A stretch of DNA of 64,000 bases from Streptomyces composti (GTDB taxonomy: Bacteria > Actinomycetota > Actinomycetes > Streptomycetales > Streptomycetaceae). Where the stretch lies: NCBI RefSeq assembly GCF_012034205.1, contig NZ_JAATEM010000032.1, positions 1-64,000 on the forward strand, in the 5' to 3' direction. Shown here in pieces: positions 41,158 to 50,800 of the stretch; within the stretch, counting starts at the first letter, position 1; the number at the start of each line of letters is the position of its first letter. A program made the translations under genes and the position numbers. A model generated the notes under the pieces. That model saw nothing but the letters and a program-made list of their open reading frames with translations, did no database searches and was not told the DNA's origin.

Positions 41158-41184
41158 GGCCCCGGACCATGGAGGTCCGGGGCC
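41158..41184 (+). terminator. hairpin after pssA
   Basis: GGCCCCGGACC (41158-41168) pairs perfectly with GGTCCGGGGCC (41174-41184) around a five-base ATGGA loop, 18 bases after the pssA stop. No strong U-run follows, only TCTG, so it is probably a streptomycete U-poor terminator. Confidence 0.65.
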
Positions 41185-41271
41185 GTCTGCTGTGCCGGTG
41201 CGCGCCGAGCCCGCCGGAAGGCCCGGCCACCTCCGCGGGTGGCCGAGACGGGTGGGCCGGCCGGGAAACGG

Positions 41272-42447
41272 TCAGGTCAGGAAGTCGCGGGCGATCCGTT
41301 CGGCCGTGCGCTCCAGGACGGGGCCCGCTTCGGTGATGCACTTCTGCACGTCCGGCTCGATGTCCGTGAGCGCGTAGGCCCTGCGGATCCCGGCCTTGCC
41401 GAGGGTCTCCGGGGGCAGGGCCAGGCGGCCGCACACCGCGACGACCTCCTTGCCCGCCGCGCGTGCCGCCGAGGCCACCCCGGCCGGGGCCTTGCCGTGC
41501 AGGGTCTGCTGATCCAGGGAGCCCTCCCCCGTGATCACCAGGTCGGCCCGCTCCAGCGCCGGGGCGAAGCCCAGGACGTCCAGCATGACCTCGATGCCCG
41601 GCCGGAACCGCGCCCCGACCAGCAGCGCGCCGTAGCCGATGCCGCCGGCCGCGCCCGCGCCGGGCGAGGCGGCCAGCTCGGCGGCCTTCGCGCCCAGCTC
41701 CCCCTCCAGCACCTTCGCGAAGTGCGCCAGCGCCGCGTCCAGGCGTTCCACATCCTCCGGCGACGCCCCCTTCTGCGGGCCGTAGACCGCCGGCGCGCCC
41801 TTCGGGCCGGTGAGCGGATTGTCGACGTCGCTGGCGAGGACGAACTCGACCGAGGAGAGCCGATCGTCCAGGCCGGACAGGTCCGCGCTCGCCAGTTCGG
41901 CGAGACCGCCGCCGCCCGGCGCCACCGGCTCCCCGTCGGCCTTCAGGAACCGCGCGCCCAGCGCGGACAGCATGCCCGCGCCGCCGTCCGTGGTGGCGCT
42001 GCCGCCCACCCCGAACACGATGGTCCGCGCACCCGCGTCCAGCGCGGCCCGCAGCAGCTCGCCCGAGCCGTACGTGGTCGCCGTGAGCGGCGCGAGGACG
42101 CCCTCCGGCAGCCGCTGGAGGCCGCTCGCCTCCGCCATCTCCACGACCGCGGTGCCCTCGCGCAGCGCGTACGCCGCGGTCACCTGGTCGCCGGTGGGAC
42201 CGGTGACCCGCACCTCCCGCCGCCCGAATCCCGCCGCCACCGCCGCCGCCACCGTGCCGTCGCCGCCGTCGGCGACCGGCAGCGCCTCGACCTGGACGCC
42301 CGGCACGACCCTGCGAAGCCCGGCCGCCACCCGCTCGGCGACCTCCACGGCCGTCAAGGAGCCCTTGAACTTGTCCGCGGCGACGAGCACCCGCTGAGCC
42401 GGCCGCGCCGACTGCTCGGACCAGGTACCGCTGACTGCGTCAGCCAC
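41272..42447 (-). CDS. glycerate kinase (GarK/GlxK type)
   Basis: A 391-residue glycerate kinase of the class I GarK/GlxK family, phosphorylating D-glycerate with ATP in the glyoxylate/glycerate route. Signatures: VLVAADKFKGSLTAVEVAE, PVADGGDGTVAA, FGVGGSATTDGGAGML and LVITGEGSLDQQTLHGKAP. The GTG start is at 42447, preceded by GAGGGG. It is convergent with psd-pssA. Glyoxylate from the malyl-CoA-type lyase could feed glycerate formation, a loose functional link. The mono-functional kinase is expected in the cytoplasm. Confidence 0.92.
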   Translation of the reverse strand: MADAVSGTWSEQSARPAQRVLVAADKFKGSLTAVEVAERVAAGLRRVVPGVQVEALPVADGGDGTVAAAVAAGFGRREVRVTGPTGDQVTAAYALREGTAVVEMAEASGLQRLPEGVLAPLTATTYGSGELLRAALDAGARTIVFGVGGSATTDGGAGMLSALGARFLKADGEPVAPGGGGLAELASADLSGLDDRLSSVEFVLASDVDNPLTGPKGAPAVYGPQKGASPEDVERLDAALAHFAKVLEGELGAKAAELAASPGAGAAGGIGYGALLVGARFRPGIEVMLDVLGFAPALERADLVITGEGSLDQQTLHGKAPAGVASAARAAGKEVVAVCGRLALPPETLGKAGIRRAYALTDIEPDVQKCITEAGPVLERTAERIARDFLT

Positions 42448-42568
42448 TTGTCTTCCCCTCGCTACTCGGGCCCGCGCACGCCGTGCACGGGCCAGTCGCG
42501 CCGCTGTGACCTTAACCTTCGCTCCCCGTCCCCGTCATTCCCCGCCCGCCCCGTGGACGGCGGTCAGA

Positions 42569-42645
42569 GCCTGCCCGTGCGGCGTGGTCCGCGCGGGCCT
42601 GCCCGTGCGGCGTGGTCCGCGCGGGCCTGCCCGTGCGGCGTGGTC
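42569..42645. repeat. 28-base tandem repeat, 2.75 copies
   Basis: Copies of a 28-base unit with core GCCTGCCCGTGCGGCGTGGTC start at 42569, 42597 and 42625, the third incomplete. Matches are exact across the shared part. They lie between divergent glycerate kinase and ADP-ribosylglycohydrolase genes, in the shared promoter region. Two and a half adjacent copies without spacers rules out CRISPR. Confidence 0.8.
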
Positions 42646-42713
42646 GGTATGGGCTGAACGGCGCGAGCCGTCCGGCCGCGTGCGGAATCCGCTGCGAGGG
42701 GTAGACCGAAGCC

Positions 42714-43811
42714 ATGACCGACGTCATGACCGCCGCGCGCACCGCGGCAGGAAAGCCGGACCTGGCCGACCGCATCCTCGGAGGCTGGCTCGGCCGGATC
42801 GCCGGCAACATGCTGGGCAAGCCGGTCGAGCGGGGCCACGTGTGGACACGGCAGCGCATCGACCGCTATCTGCGCCAGGCCGGCGCCCTCCCCCTGACCG
42901 ACTACATCCCCGAGCCGCTCACCGAGGGCATGGCCGAGGATCTGCGCCCGGAGTGGCGCGCGTGCGTGCGCGGCCGCATCCACGGCAGCTGCCGCGACGA
43001 CGACGTCGACTACGCCGTCCTGGGCCTGGACCTGCTGGAGACCCACGGCTTCGGCTTCACCACCGAGCAGGTCGGCGACCTGTGGCTGCGGCGGCTGCCG
43101 TACCTGCAGACCTTCACCGCGGAACGCGCCGCCTACCGGAACCTCGCAAGCGGCCTCAGACCCCCGCTGACCGCCACGTTCGACAACCCGTACCAGGAGT
43201 GGATCGGCGCCCTGATCCGTGCGGACATCCATGGCTGGACCTCCCCCGGCGCCCCGCGCCGGGCCGCCGCCCTGGCCCGCCGCGACGCGGTGCTGTCCCA
43301 CACCGGCAACGGCGTGTACGGGGCGATGTGGGCCGCGGCGCTGATCGCGGCGGCGTTCACCGCGCCCACGGTGCGGGACGCCGTGGAGGAGGCGCTCACG
43401 GTGATCCCGCCGAGCTGCCGCCTGGCCCGCACCGTCCGCCGGGTGGCCTCCCTGCACGAGACCGGCCTGTCCTGGGAGGAGACCCTGAACACGCTGGAGG
43501 CGGAGACGGCAGGGCTGAACTGGGTCCACGTCGTCCCCAATGCCGCCGTGCTCACCGCCGGACTGCTGCACGGCGACGGCGACTTCACCCGCACCATCGC
43601 CCTGACCGTCCGCGGCGGCCTGGACACCGACTCCAACGGGGCCACCGCCGGCTCGGTGGCGGGCGTCCTGTGCGGCGCCGCGGCCATCCCCCGGCAGTGG
43701 AAGGACCCCCTGGAGGACACCGTGCGCAGCGCGGTCTTCGGCTTCGACGGTGTCCGCATCAGCGAACTCGCCGAGCGCACCCTGCGGCTGGCACAGGGAT
43801 CCGAGGCGTAG
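42714..43811 (+). CDS. ADP-ribosylglycohydrolase-family protein
   Basis: A 365-residue DraG/ARH-family protein, which removes ADP-ribose from proteins or small molecules using two Mg ions. The metal motifs are CRDDDVDYAVLG (first acidic cluster) and RGGLDTDSNGATAGSVAG (the DTDxxGA second cluster), with GWLGRIAGNMLGKPVE at the N-terminus. ATG 42714 is used; a TAGACC box six bases before it is near the leaderless pattern. Next along the strand are a NUDIX hydrolase and a sirtuin, all NAD/ADP-ribose enzymes. Substrate is unknown. Confidence 0.88.
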   Translation: MTDVMTAARTAAGKPDLADRILGGWLGRIAGNMLGKPVERGHVWTRQRIDRYLRQAGALPLTDYIPEPLTEGMAEDLRPEWRACVRGRIHGSCRDDDVDYAVLGLDLLETHGFGFTTEQVGDLWLRRLPYLQTFTAERAAYRNLASGLRPPLTATFDNPYQEWIGALIRADIHGWTSPGAPRRAAALARRDAVLSHTGNGVYGAMWAAALIAAAFTAPTVRDAVEEALTVIPPSCRLARTVRRVASLHETGLSWEETLNTLEAETAGLNWVHVVPNAAVLTAGLLHGDGDFTRTIALTVRGGLDTDSNGATAGSVAGVLCGAAAIPRQWKDPLEDTVRSAVFGFDGVRISELAERTLRLAQGSEA

Positions 43812-44218
43812 GACCGACGGCGGAGGCCGTAGAAGCCCGGGGTCCGAGGGGGCCGGTGCCCCTCCGGGCCCGGCGTCAGGACGCTCTGCACCGTCGACCG
43901 GGAGCTGATGGTGGCAGCGGATTCGCTGGGGGATCCGGCTGGACCTCGGCGGCATCGCCACGGCCCGCGGCCAGGAGCACCACGCCCTGCTGTTCATCGG
44001 CGCCGCCGAGGCCAACGGCGACCACGGCTGCGGCATCCGGGTGCACCGCCGAGGGCCCGCGACTGAGCGCGGGGTTCCGTACGCGGCCTTCGCCCGTCCG
44101 TGCCCGGGCGCATGCGACGCGCGATGCCGGTCACGGGACCGGCGTGTGCTGCCGTGCGCCGGGGCAGGCGGGCCGTCGTCGCCGCAGGCAGGACCGGGCG
44201 CGCCGTTACCCTGCCGAT
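43812..44218. other. 407-base intergenic stretch with a coding-like fragment
   Basis: Most of the stretch shows no gene. Bases 43909-44052 read as a coding-like fragment (separate entry). A leaderless-type -10 (TACCCT, 44207-44212) ends it before the NUDIX gene. Confidence 0.5.
43909..44052 (+). pseudogene. possible gene remnant
   Basis: A 48-codon stretch in one frame reads like protein (RLDLGGIATARGQEHHALLF, then IGAAEANGDHGCGIRV) with nearly every codon ending in G or C from 43933 to 44052. It has no start codon or ribosome site, and a stop stands just before it at 43906. Beyond 44052 the bias fades. I could not assign a family, so it may be the decayed end of an older gene or chance. Confidence 0.3.
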
Positions 44219-44770
44219 ATGACCACCACCGGCATCACCAGCGACACCACCAGCGACACCACCACGGCCTCCGGCACCGACGACGCACAGGACTTCGCCG
44301 CCTACCTCGCCGGCCTCCCGCGGATCTTCGCCGGGGCCGCCGCCCTGTTCCGGGACACGCAGGGACGGGTGCTGCTGGTGGAGCCGAACTACCGGGAGGG
44401 GTGGGCGCTGCCGGGCGGCACGATCGAGTCGGACGACGGAGAGACCCCGCGGCAAGGTGCGCGGCGCGAGACGGCCGAGGAGATCGGCCTGAACCGGGAG
44501 CCGGGCCGCCTGCTGGCGGTCGACTGGGTGAGCGGCGAGGGCCGGCCGCCGATGGTGGCGTACCTCTACGACGGCGGGGTGCTCGACGAGAAGGACCTGG
44601 CCGCGATCCACCTGCAGGAGGAGGAGCTGCTGTCCTGGAAGCTGGTGCCGCGCGAGGAGCTGACCGCTCACCTTCCGGGTGCCCTCGGCCGCCGTGTCCT
44701 CGCCGCGCTCGACGTGCTCGACACCGGCGCGGGCACCGCCGAGCTGGAGGACGGCAACCCGGTGCGCTGA
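44219..44770 (+). CDS. NUDIX hydrolase
   Basis: A 183-residue NUDIX protein. The Nudix box spans GGTIESDDGETPRQGARRET then AEEIGL, matching G-x5-E-x7-REUxEExGU, preceded by the fold's first strands. NUDIX enzymes hydrolyse nucleoside diphosphates joined to another group, including ADP-ribose and NADH. The low-complexity Thr/Ser N-terminus (residues 2-20) precedes the domain. TACCCT at 44207 lies six bases before ATG 44219, with no ribosome site, so the mRNA is probably leaderless. Between an ARH-family protein and a sirtuin, an ADP-ribose-related substrate is plausible. Confidence 0.9.
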   Translation: MTTTGITSDTTSDTTTASGTDDAQDFAAYLAGLPRIFAGAAALFRDTQGRVLLVEPNYREGWALPGGTIESDDGETPRQGARRETAEEIGLNREPGRLLAVDWVSGEGRPPMVAYLYDGGVLDEKDLAAIHLQEEELLSWKLVPREELTAHLPGALGRRVLAALDVLDTGAGTAELEDGNPVR

Positions 44771-44858
44771 CGGCGATCCGCGTCCCGGACGGCAGACGAA
44801 CCCGGGCTCCCCGCGTATCCGCTCGCCGCGCCGCTCCGCACCGCCCTACCCTCGCCCC

Positions 44859-45596
44859 ATGAGCAAGCCCCTCGTCGCCCTCCTCACCGGCGCCGGCGTC
44901 AGCACCGACTCCGGCATCCCCGACTACCGCGGCCCCAACGGGCTGTGGCGCAGCGACCCGGAGGCGGAGAAGCTCGTCACGTACGAGTACTACATGAGCG
45001 ACCCGGAGATCCGGCGGCGCTCCTGGCGGATGCGGCGCGAGAACGGGACGCTGTCGGCCGAGCCCAACGCCGCGCACCGCGCCGTCGCGGACCTCGAGCG
45101 CTCCGGGATCCCGGTGCGCGTGATCACGCAGAACGTCGACGGACTGCACCAGCTGGCCGGCATGCCCGGCCGCAAGGTTCTCGAGCTGCACGGCAACGCC
45201 CGCACAGTGGTGTGCACCTCCTGTCACGCCCGCAGCTCCCTGGCGGAGGCCCTGGCCCGGCTGGAGGCGGGCGAGGACGATCCGCCGTGCCGTGCGTGCG
45301 GGGGCATCCTCAAGACGGCGACCGTGATGTTCGGGGAGGCGCTCGACCCCGAGGTGCTGAGCGAGGCCGTCGCCATCGCCAAGGCCTGCGCGGTCTTCAT
45401 CGCCGCCGGCACCAGCCTCCAGGTCCAGCCCGCCGCCGGTCTCGCGGGCGTGGCCGCCGACCACGGCGCCCGCCTGATCATCGTCAACGCGGAGCCGACG
45501 CCGTACGACGACCTGGCGGACGAGGTGATCCGCGCCCCCATCGGCACCGCACTCCCCCGCCTCCTCCGCCGGATCACCGCCGAGAGCGCCTCCTGA
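44859..45596 (+). CDS. sirtuin (Sir2-family NAD-dependent deacylase)
   Basis: A 245-residue Sir2-family protein that removes acyl groups from lysine, using NAD and releasing O-acyl-ADP-ribose. NAD binding shows as LLTGAGVSTDSGIPDYRG and ITQNVDGLHQLAG. The catalytic His is in LELHGNA. Zn ligands are VVCTSCHA and PPCRACGG. ATG 44859 is preceded by TACCCT and a six-base gap, a leaderless pattern, and the protein starts exactly at the fold; the longer open frame upstream is not used. The stop is eight bases from the convergent ogt stop. See the ADP-ribose finding for possible links. Confidence 0.92.
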   Translation: MSKPLVALLTGAGVSTDSGIPDYRGPNGLWRSDPEAEKLVTYEYYMSDPEIRRRSWRMRRENGTLSAEPNAAHRAVADLERSGIPVRVITQNVDGLHQLAGMPGRKVLELHGNARTVVCTSCHARSSLAEALARLEAGEDDPPCRACGGILKTATVMFGEALDPEVLSEAVAIAKACAVFIAAGTSLQVQPAAGLAGVAADHGARLIIVNAEPTPYDDLADEVIRAPIGTALPRLLRRITAESAS

Positions 45597-45603
45597 CGCC
45601 TGC

Positions 45604-46233
45604 TCAAGCCCCGTTGCCGCCGATCCGCTTGTCAGCGGCGCCGGCGTTGCCGCACGCGGTGGTCGCCGCGGCGCGGTGGAGGGTGGGCGGGTGAGGCGGG
45701 ACGGGCGGGGTTCCACCGCCCCGGGCGTGGCGCTCCAGGTCGAGCAGCTGCTGTTTGCGGTGGAGGCCGCCGCCGTAGCCGGTGAGGCTGCCGGTGGAGC
45801 CGATGACTCGGTGGCAGGGGATGATGATGCTGATCGGGTTGCGGCCGTTGGCGAGGCCGACGGCGCGGGAGGACCTGGGGTTGCCGAGGGTGGCGGCGAG
45901 CCGGCCGTAGGTGCGGGTCTCGCCGTAGGGGATGCGGGTGAGCTCGGCCCAGACGCGGCGCTGGAACGGGGTGCCGTGGGGGCGGAGTTCGACGGTGAAA
46001 CAGGTCAGGGCGCCGGCGAAGTAGGCGGAGAGCTGGTCGCGGACCTCGGCGAAGGGGGTGGCCGCGGGGCCGGTGCGGGGGCCGAAGGTCTCCTCGGGTG
46101 GGCGGTGGCGGTGGTCGGTCATGTAGAGGCCGCAGAGGACGCCGTCGTCGGCGACGAGGGTGAGGGGGCCGCAGGGGCTGTCGATGACGGTGTGTTGCTT
46201 CATCCTCATCCGGGGATCCGTACCTGTCGTCAT
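45604..46233 (-). CDS. ogt: methylated-DNA-protein cysteine methyltransferase (Ogt)
   Basis: A 209-residue O6-alkylguanine-DNA alkyltransferase that accepts an alkyl group onto its own Cys in a one-time repair event. The active-site PCHRV is in IIIPCHRVIGSTG, with the DNA-contacting RAVGLANGRNP and GYGGGLHRKQQLLDLE helix after it. ATG 46233 overlaps the stop of the Ada-AlkA gene (ATGA), so translation is coupled. A nested start 10 codons in is possible. It is co-regulated with ada-alkA, the typical adaptive-response pair. Confidence 0.92.
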   Translation of the reverse strand: MTTGTDPRMRMKQHTVIDSPCGPLTLVADDGVLCGLYMTDHRHRPPEETFGPRTGPAATPFAEVRDQLSAYFAGALTCFTVELRPHGTPFQRRVWAELTRIPYGETRTYGRLAATLGNPRSSRAVGLANGRNPISIIIPCHRVIGSTGSLTGYGGGLHRKQQLLDLERHARGGGTPPVPPHPPTLHRAAATTACGNAGAADKRIGGNGA

Positions 46234-47735
46234 GCCGGGATGGAGTTGATGGGGTGGTCGTCGGTGGACCAGAGGTACTGGACGGCATAGGCGCGCCAGG
46301 GACGCCAGGGCTCGGCGTGGGCGGTGAGGGCGGCCGGGGTCGAGGGGAGGCCGAGGTGCCGGGCGGCACGGCGGACGCCCAGGTCGGTGGGGAGGAAGGC
46401 GTCGGGGTCGCCGAGGGCTCGCATGGCGATGACGTCGGCGGTCCAGGGGCCGAAGCCGGGGAGGGCGAGGAGGCGGGTGCGGGTCTCGGGCCAGTCGCTC
46501 TCCTCGCCCAGGTGGAGGGTGCCGTCGGCGAGTCGGCGGACGAGGGTGAGCAGGGTGGTGCGCCGGGTGCGGGGCAGGGCGAGGGCGTCCGGGTCCAGTC
46601 CGGCCAGGTGTTCCGGGGAGGGGAACAGGTGGGTGAGGCCGCCCTCGGGGTCGTCGACGGGTTCGCCGTGCGCGGTGACCAGGCGGGCGGCGTGGGTGCG
46701 GGCGGCGGCGGTCGACACCTGCTGGCCGAGGACGGCCCGTACGGCGAACTCCGCGGCGTCGACGGTGCGGGGGACGCGTCGGCCGGGCGCCTTGTCGACC
46801 AGGGGTGCCAGGGCCGGGTCGGTGCGGAGCCGGTCGTCGATCGCGACGGGGTCGGCGTCCAGGTCGAGCAGGCGGCGGCAGCGGCTGATCGCGACGGGGA
46901 GGTCGCGCAGGTCGCCGAGGGTGAGGCGGCAGGCGATGTGGCCGGGGCGCGGGGCGAGGGCGACGATGCCGTGGGCGTGGGGCAGGCGGAGGGTGCGCCG
47001 GTAGGCGCCGTCGCGCCACTCCTCCACTCCGGGCACGGCGGTGGCGGCGAGGTGGCCGAAGAGGTTGTCGGGGGTGAGCGGGGCGCGGAACGGCAGGCGG
47101 AGGGTCAGGGCGCCGGGGACGGGGCCGTTGCGGCCGGCGGGTGAGGTCCGGGGGGCCGGCGGCGAGGTGCGGGTGCGCAGTTCGCTCGGGGTGAGTGCAT
47201 AGACCTGGCGGACGGTGTCGTTGAAGGTGCGGATGGAGGAGAAGCCCGCGGCGAAGGCGATCCGCGCCATGGGCAGATCGGTGGTCTCGATGAGCAGGCG
47301 TGCGGTCCGGGCACGCTGGGCCCGGGCCAGGGCGAGGGGGCCCGCGCCCAGCTCGGCCCGCAGCTGGCGTTCGATCTGCCGGGCGCTGTAGCCGAGGCGG
47401 GCGGCGAGGCCGGGAACGCCCTCGCGGTCCACGACTCCGTCGGCGATCAGTCGCATGGCGCGGGCCACCAGGTCGGCGCGCCGGTTCCATTCCGGTGAGC
47501 CGGGGCTGGTGTCGGGGCGGCAGCGTTTGCAGGCCCGGAATCCGGCCTCCTGGCAGGCTGCCGCGCTCGGGTAGAAGACCATGTTGCGCGGCTTGGGCGG
47601 CACCACCGGGCAGCTGGGCCGGCAGTAGACGCCGGTGGTCAGGACGGCGGTGAAGAACCAGCCGTCGAAGCGCGCGTCCTTCGACCGGACGGCGCGTACG
47701 CAGCGCTCGGTGTCGGTGTGCATCCCCTGGTGCAT
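46230..47735 (-). CDS. AdaA-AlkA fusion: methyl-phosphotriester sensor plus 3-methyladenine glycosylase
   Basis: A 501-residue fusion. Residues ~8-80 form the Ada zinc domain with Cys38, Cys42, Cys69 and Cys72 at the same positions as E. coli Ada (Cys38 accepts a methyl from DNA phosphotriesters). Residues ~90-190 hold AraC-type helix-turn-helix motifs. Residues ~210-500 are the AlkA glycosylase, with a helix-hairpin-helix (LPGFGPWTADVIAMRAL) and its catalytic Asp in LPTDLGVRRA. It senses methylation, activates alkylation-repair genes and removes damaged bases. Likely self-activating; no operator was identified. ogt follows by overlap. Confidence 0.93.
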   Translation of the reverse strand: MHQGMHTDTERCVRAVRSKDARFDGWFFTAVLTTGVYCRPSCPVVPPKPRNMVFYPSAAACQEAGFRACKRCRPDTSPGSPEWNRRADLVARAMRLIADGVVDREGVPGLAARLGYSARQIERQLRAELGAGPLALARAQRARTARLLIETTDLPMARIAFAAGFSSIRTFNDTVRQVYALTPSELRTRTSPPAPRTSPAGRNGPVPGALTLRLPFRAPLTPDNLFGHLAATAVPGVEEWRDGAYRRTLRLPHAHGIVALAPRPGHIACRLTLGDLRDLPVAISRCRRLLDLDADPVAIDDRLRTDPALAPLVDKAPGRRVPRTVDAAEFAVRAVLGQQVSTAAARTHAARLVTAHGEPVDDPEGGLTHLFPSPEHLAGLDPDALALPRTRRTTLLTLVRRLADGTLHLGEESDWPETRTRLLALPGFGPWTADVIAMRALGDPDAFLPTDLGVRRAARHLGLPSTPAALTAHAEPWRPWRAYAVQYLWSTDDHPINSIPA

Positions 47736-47840
47736 GGTTCCAGCATCGGCGACACGGGCCGCCAGTGCTGGCGGGAATCCGACATGGTGGTGGTGTGGGC
47801 TGCGGGGTCGTGGTTCGCCGTTCGCGAGGCGAAGCGGGTG

Positions 47841-50800
47841 TCAGTCCTCCGCGGTGGGCCGGCGGGAGAGTCCGGTCGCGTGGCGTACGTCGGTCAGGGG
47901 GCGCAGCCGGTAGGTGTACCGGTAGTCGCGGTCGGGGAGGAGTTTGTACTCGTCGTGGGTGTGAGCGCCCCAGCTGTTGTCGCCGCCGACACCCATCTGC
48001 CGGTGGTTCACCCGTAGGACGACCGCGTCCCGCGGGGTGAGCTGGTAGTCGTGGCGCACGCCGCAGGACAGGTCCTCAGGGGTGAAGTGGGAGGCGTTGA
48101 TCTCCACGAGTGGTTCGCCGGAGACGAGCAGGCCGGTGCCGTCGCGCCCGGTGAGGGCGGCCCAGCGCACATCGGTCCGGTTGCCGTTCTCCTGGGGGCG
48201 CAGATAGGGGGTCCACTGGTCGGCGACGGTACCGGAGTGGAGTCCGACGTCGGTGCCGTCGGCGCGGTCCCAGTGGTTCTCCTCGGGGCCGCGGCCGTAG
48301 TAGTGCAGCTGGTCCAGGCCGCGTGGCAGGAGGAGCAGGGTGCCGACCTCGGGGATGTAGGGGAGGGCGGCGGAGCCGGGGTGCAGGGTGTTGCCGACCT
48401 TGATCTCGCCGTTGCCGAAGACGGTGTAGGTGGTGCCGTAGGCCGATGCGGTGGTGGTGGGGAGGGTGCCGGTGACGGTGATCCGTACGGCCCGGTCGCG
48501 CAGGGTGCGCACCTCGACCCCGGTGACCTTGCGCCGGGTTCCGGCGTCGCGCCAGGTCTGGTTGCGGGTGTGGTGGCCGTTGCCGCGGTCGTTGTCGGTG
48601 GGGGCGCGCCAGAAGTTGGGCACCGGGCCGGAGGTGATCAGGCGGACGCCGTGGGCCCGGTAGGAGGTGATGGTGCCGCTGCGTTTGTCGACGGTGAGGG
48701 AGAAGTCCTCGCCGGTGACGGTGATCCGGCGCTCGTCCTCGTCGTGGCGGAGTGCCGGGACGCGGTCCAGCGGTACGGGGGTCACGGGCGGGGCGCCGGC
48801 GTCGAGCGGGAGCTGCTGTGCGGCGATCTCGAAGCCCGGGTCGGCCCAAGGGGTGCGTTCCCTGGTGGTGAAGGACAGTTTCAGGAAGTACTCGGTGCCG
48901 GGTGCCGGGCTGCGCGGCAGCCGGACGGGCAGGGTGATGTCCTTGCTGGACCGCGGCGGCACGTTCAGCTGCTCGCGGGTCAGCCGCCCGCGCTGGACGG
49001 CTCTGCCGTCGGCGACGAGGGTCCAGTGGCCGTCGAAGGCGCGCAGGTTGGTGAAGAGGTACTCGTTGGTGAGGGTCAGCCGGCCCGAGGTGAGGGTGTC
49101 GCCGTCGGCCGGGCGGGCGTGGGCCGCCTGGTAGACGCGTTTGACCTCGGCGGCCTTGCCGGTGTGGCGGCGGTCGGCGGTGATGATGCCGTCGCCGGCG
49201 AAGGCGCCGTCGTTGGGGTTGTCGCCCCAGTCACCGCCGTAGGCGAGGAAGGTGCGGTCCTTCGGCCGCTCGCGGGTGACGCGGACGTCGGCCGCGTCGA
49301 ACCAGAAGCGGACGCCCTCGTCGCCGGGGCGGCGGGCGTCGGAGGCGAGTTCGGCGGCGGTCAGGGCGCGGGCGTAGACGCGGGCCCGGCGGATGGTGCC
49401 GCTGAACTCGCGGGTGGGGTTGTCGACGTCGGTGGCGAGGGAGAGCGGTGCGGTGTCGGGGTCCGGGCGGCGGGTGGTGGTGCGGGTGGCCCGTACGGTG
49501 CCGTCGACGTGCAGGGTGAGGGTGCCGGCGTCGGCGTCGTAGACGCCCGCGATGTGGTGCTCGCGGCCGGTCCAGCCGTCCGGGAGGTCCCAGGCGGCGC
49601 TGATCCACTGGCCGTCGGCGTGGATGAAGAACTCGAGCCGCCGGTCGGTCTGTTTGAGCGCGTACTGGGTGTCGCCCTTGGCGATCACCGGCTGGTGGTA
49701 GCCGGTGAACTCCGGGGTGACCCACGCCTCCAGCGTCAGTGATCCGGTGAGGTCCAGGCGCTCGTCGCGGGCGAAGACGGTGCCGCCGGACAGGCCCTCG
49801 TCCCGGCTGAAGGAACCGCTGGGGTTGACGATCTCGCCGTGCAGTGAGGCGGGGCCGGACTCGGTGAACAGAATGCGCTCGGGGGCCGGGTGGCGCAGGG
49901 CCTGGTCGGCGAAGTCCCAGATCCAGCCGCCCTGGAGGACGTCGTGACGGCGCACCACGTCCCAGTACTTCGTGAGGTTGCCGTTGGAGTTGCCCATTCC
50001 GTGCGCGTACTCGATCATCACGTAGGGCCGGGTGTCCGCCGGGTCCTCGGCCCTGGCCTCGACGCGGGAGGGGCTCTCGTACATCTTGGAGCGGATGTCG
50101 CTGATGCCGGGGCGGTCGTCGCCCTCGTACTGGATGACGCGGGTGGGGTCGTAGGAGCGGATCCAGTCGTGCATCGCGGTGAAGGTGCTGCCGCCGCCGG
50201 CCTCGTTGCCGAGGGACCAGATGACCACGCAGGCGTGGTTCTTGTCGCGGTGGACCATGTTCTGCGCGCGGGCCACGCAGGCCGCGGTCCAGTCGGGGTG
50301 GTCGCCGGGGTACTCGCCGCGGATGCCGTGGGTCTCGAGGTTGGTCTCGTCGACGAGGTAGAGCCCGTACTCGTCGGCGAGTTCCAGCCAGAGCGGGTTG
50401 TCCGGGTAGTGCGAGGTGCGCACGGAGTTGATGTTGAGCCGTTTGATGATGCGGATGTCCTTCACCATGTCCTCGCGGGTGAGGGACATGCCGCGCTCCG
50501 GGTGCATCTCGTGGCGGTTCACGCCCCGGAAGGAGACCGGCTTGCCGTTGATGCGCATCAGGCCGTCCTTGAGCGCGAACTCCCGCAGGCCGACGCGGTG
50601 CGAGAGGGTCTCGACGACCTTGCCCGAAGGGTCGCGGAGCTGGAGGACGGCGGTGTAGAGGTAGGGGTCCTCGGCGGACCAGAGCCGCGGTCCGGGCACG
50701 GCCCGGGCGGCCTCGACGGTGACGTCCTGCCCGGCGGGCGCGGAGGTGACGTCGGCGGTCCGGCGCAGCGGGTGGGACCACACGGCGTGGCCCCGGGCGT

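Noticed and set aside
42569..42645. Possible CRISPR array
   Set aside because: Copies are directly adjacent without spacers and no cas gene is present.
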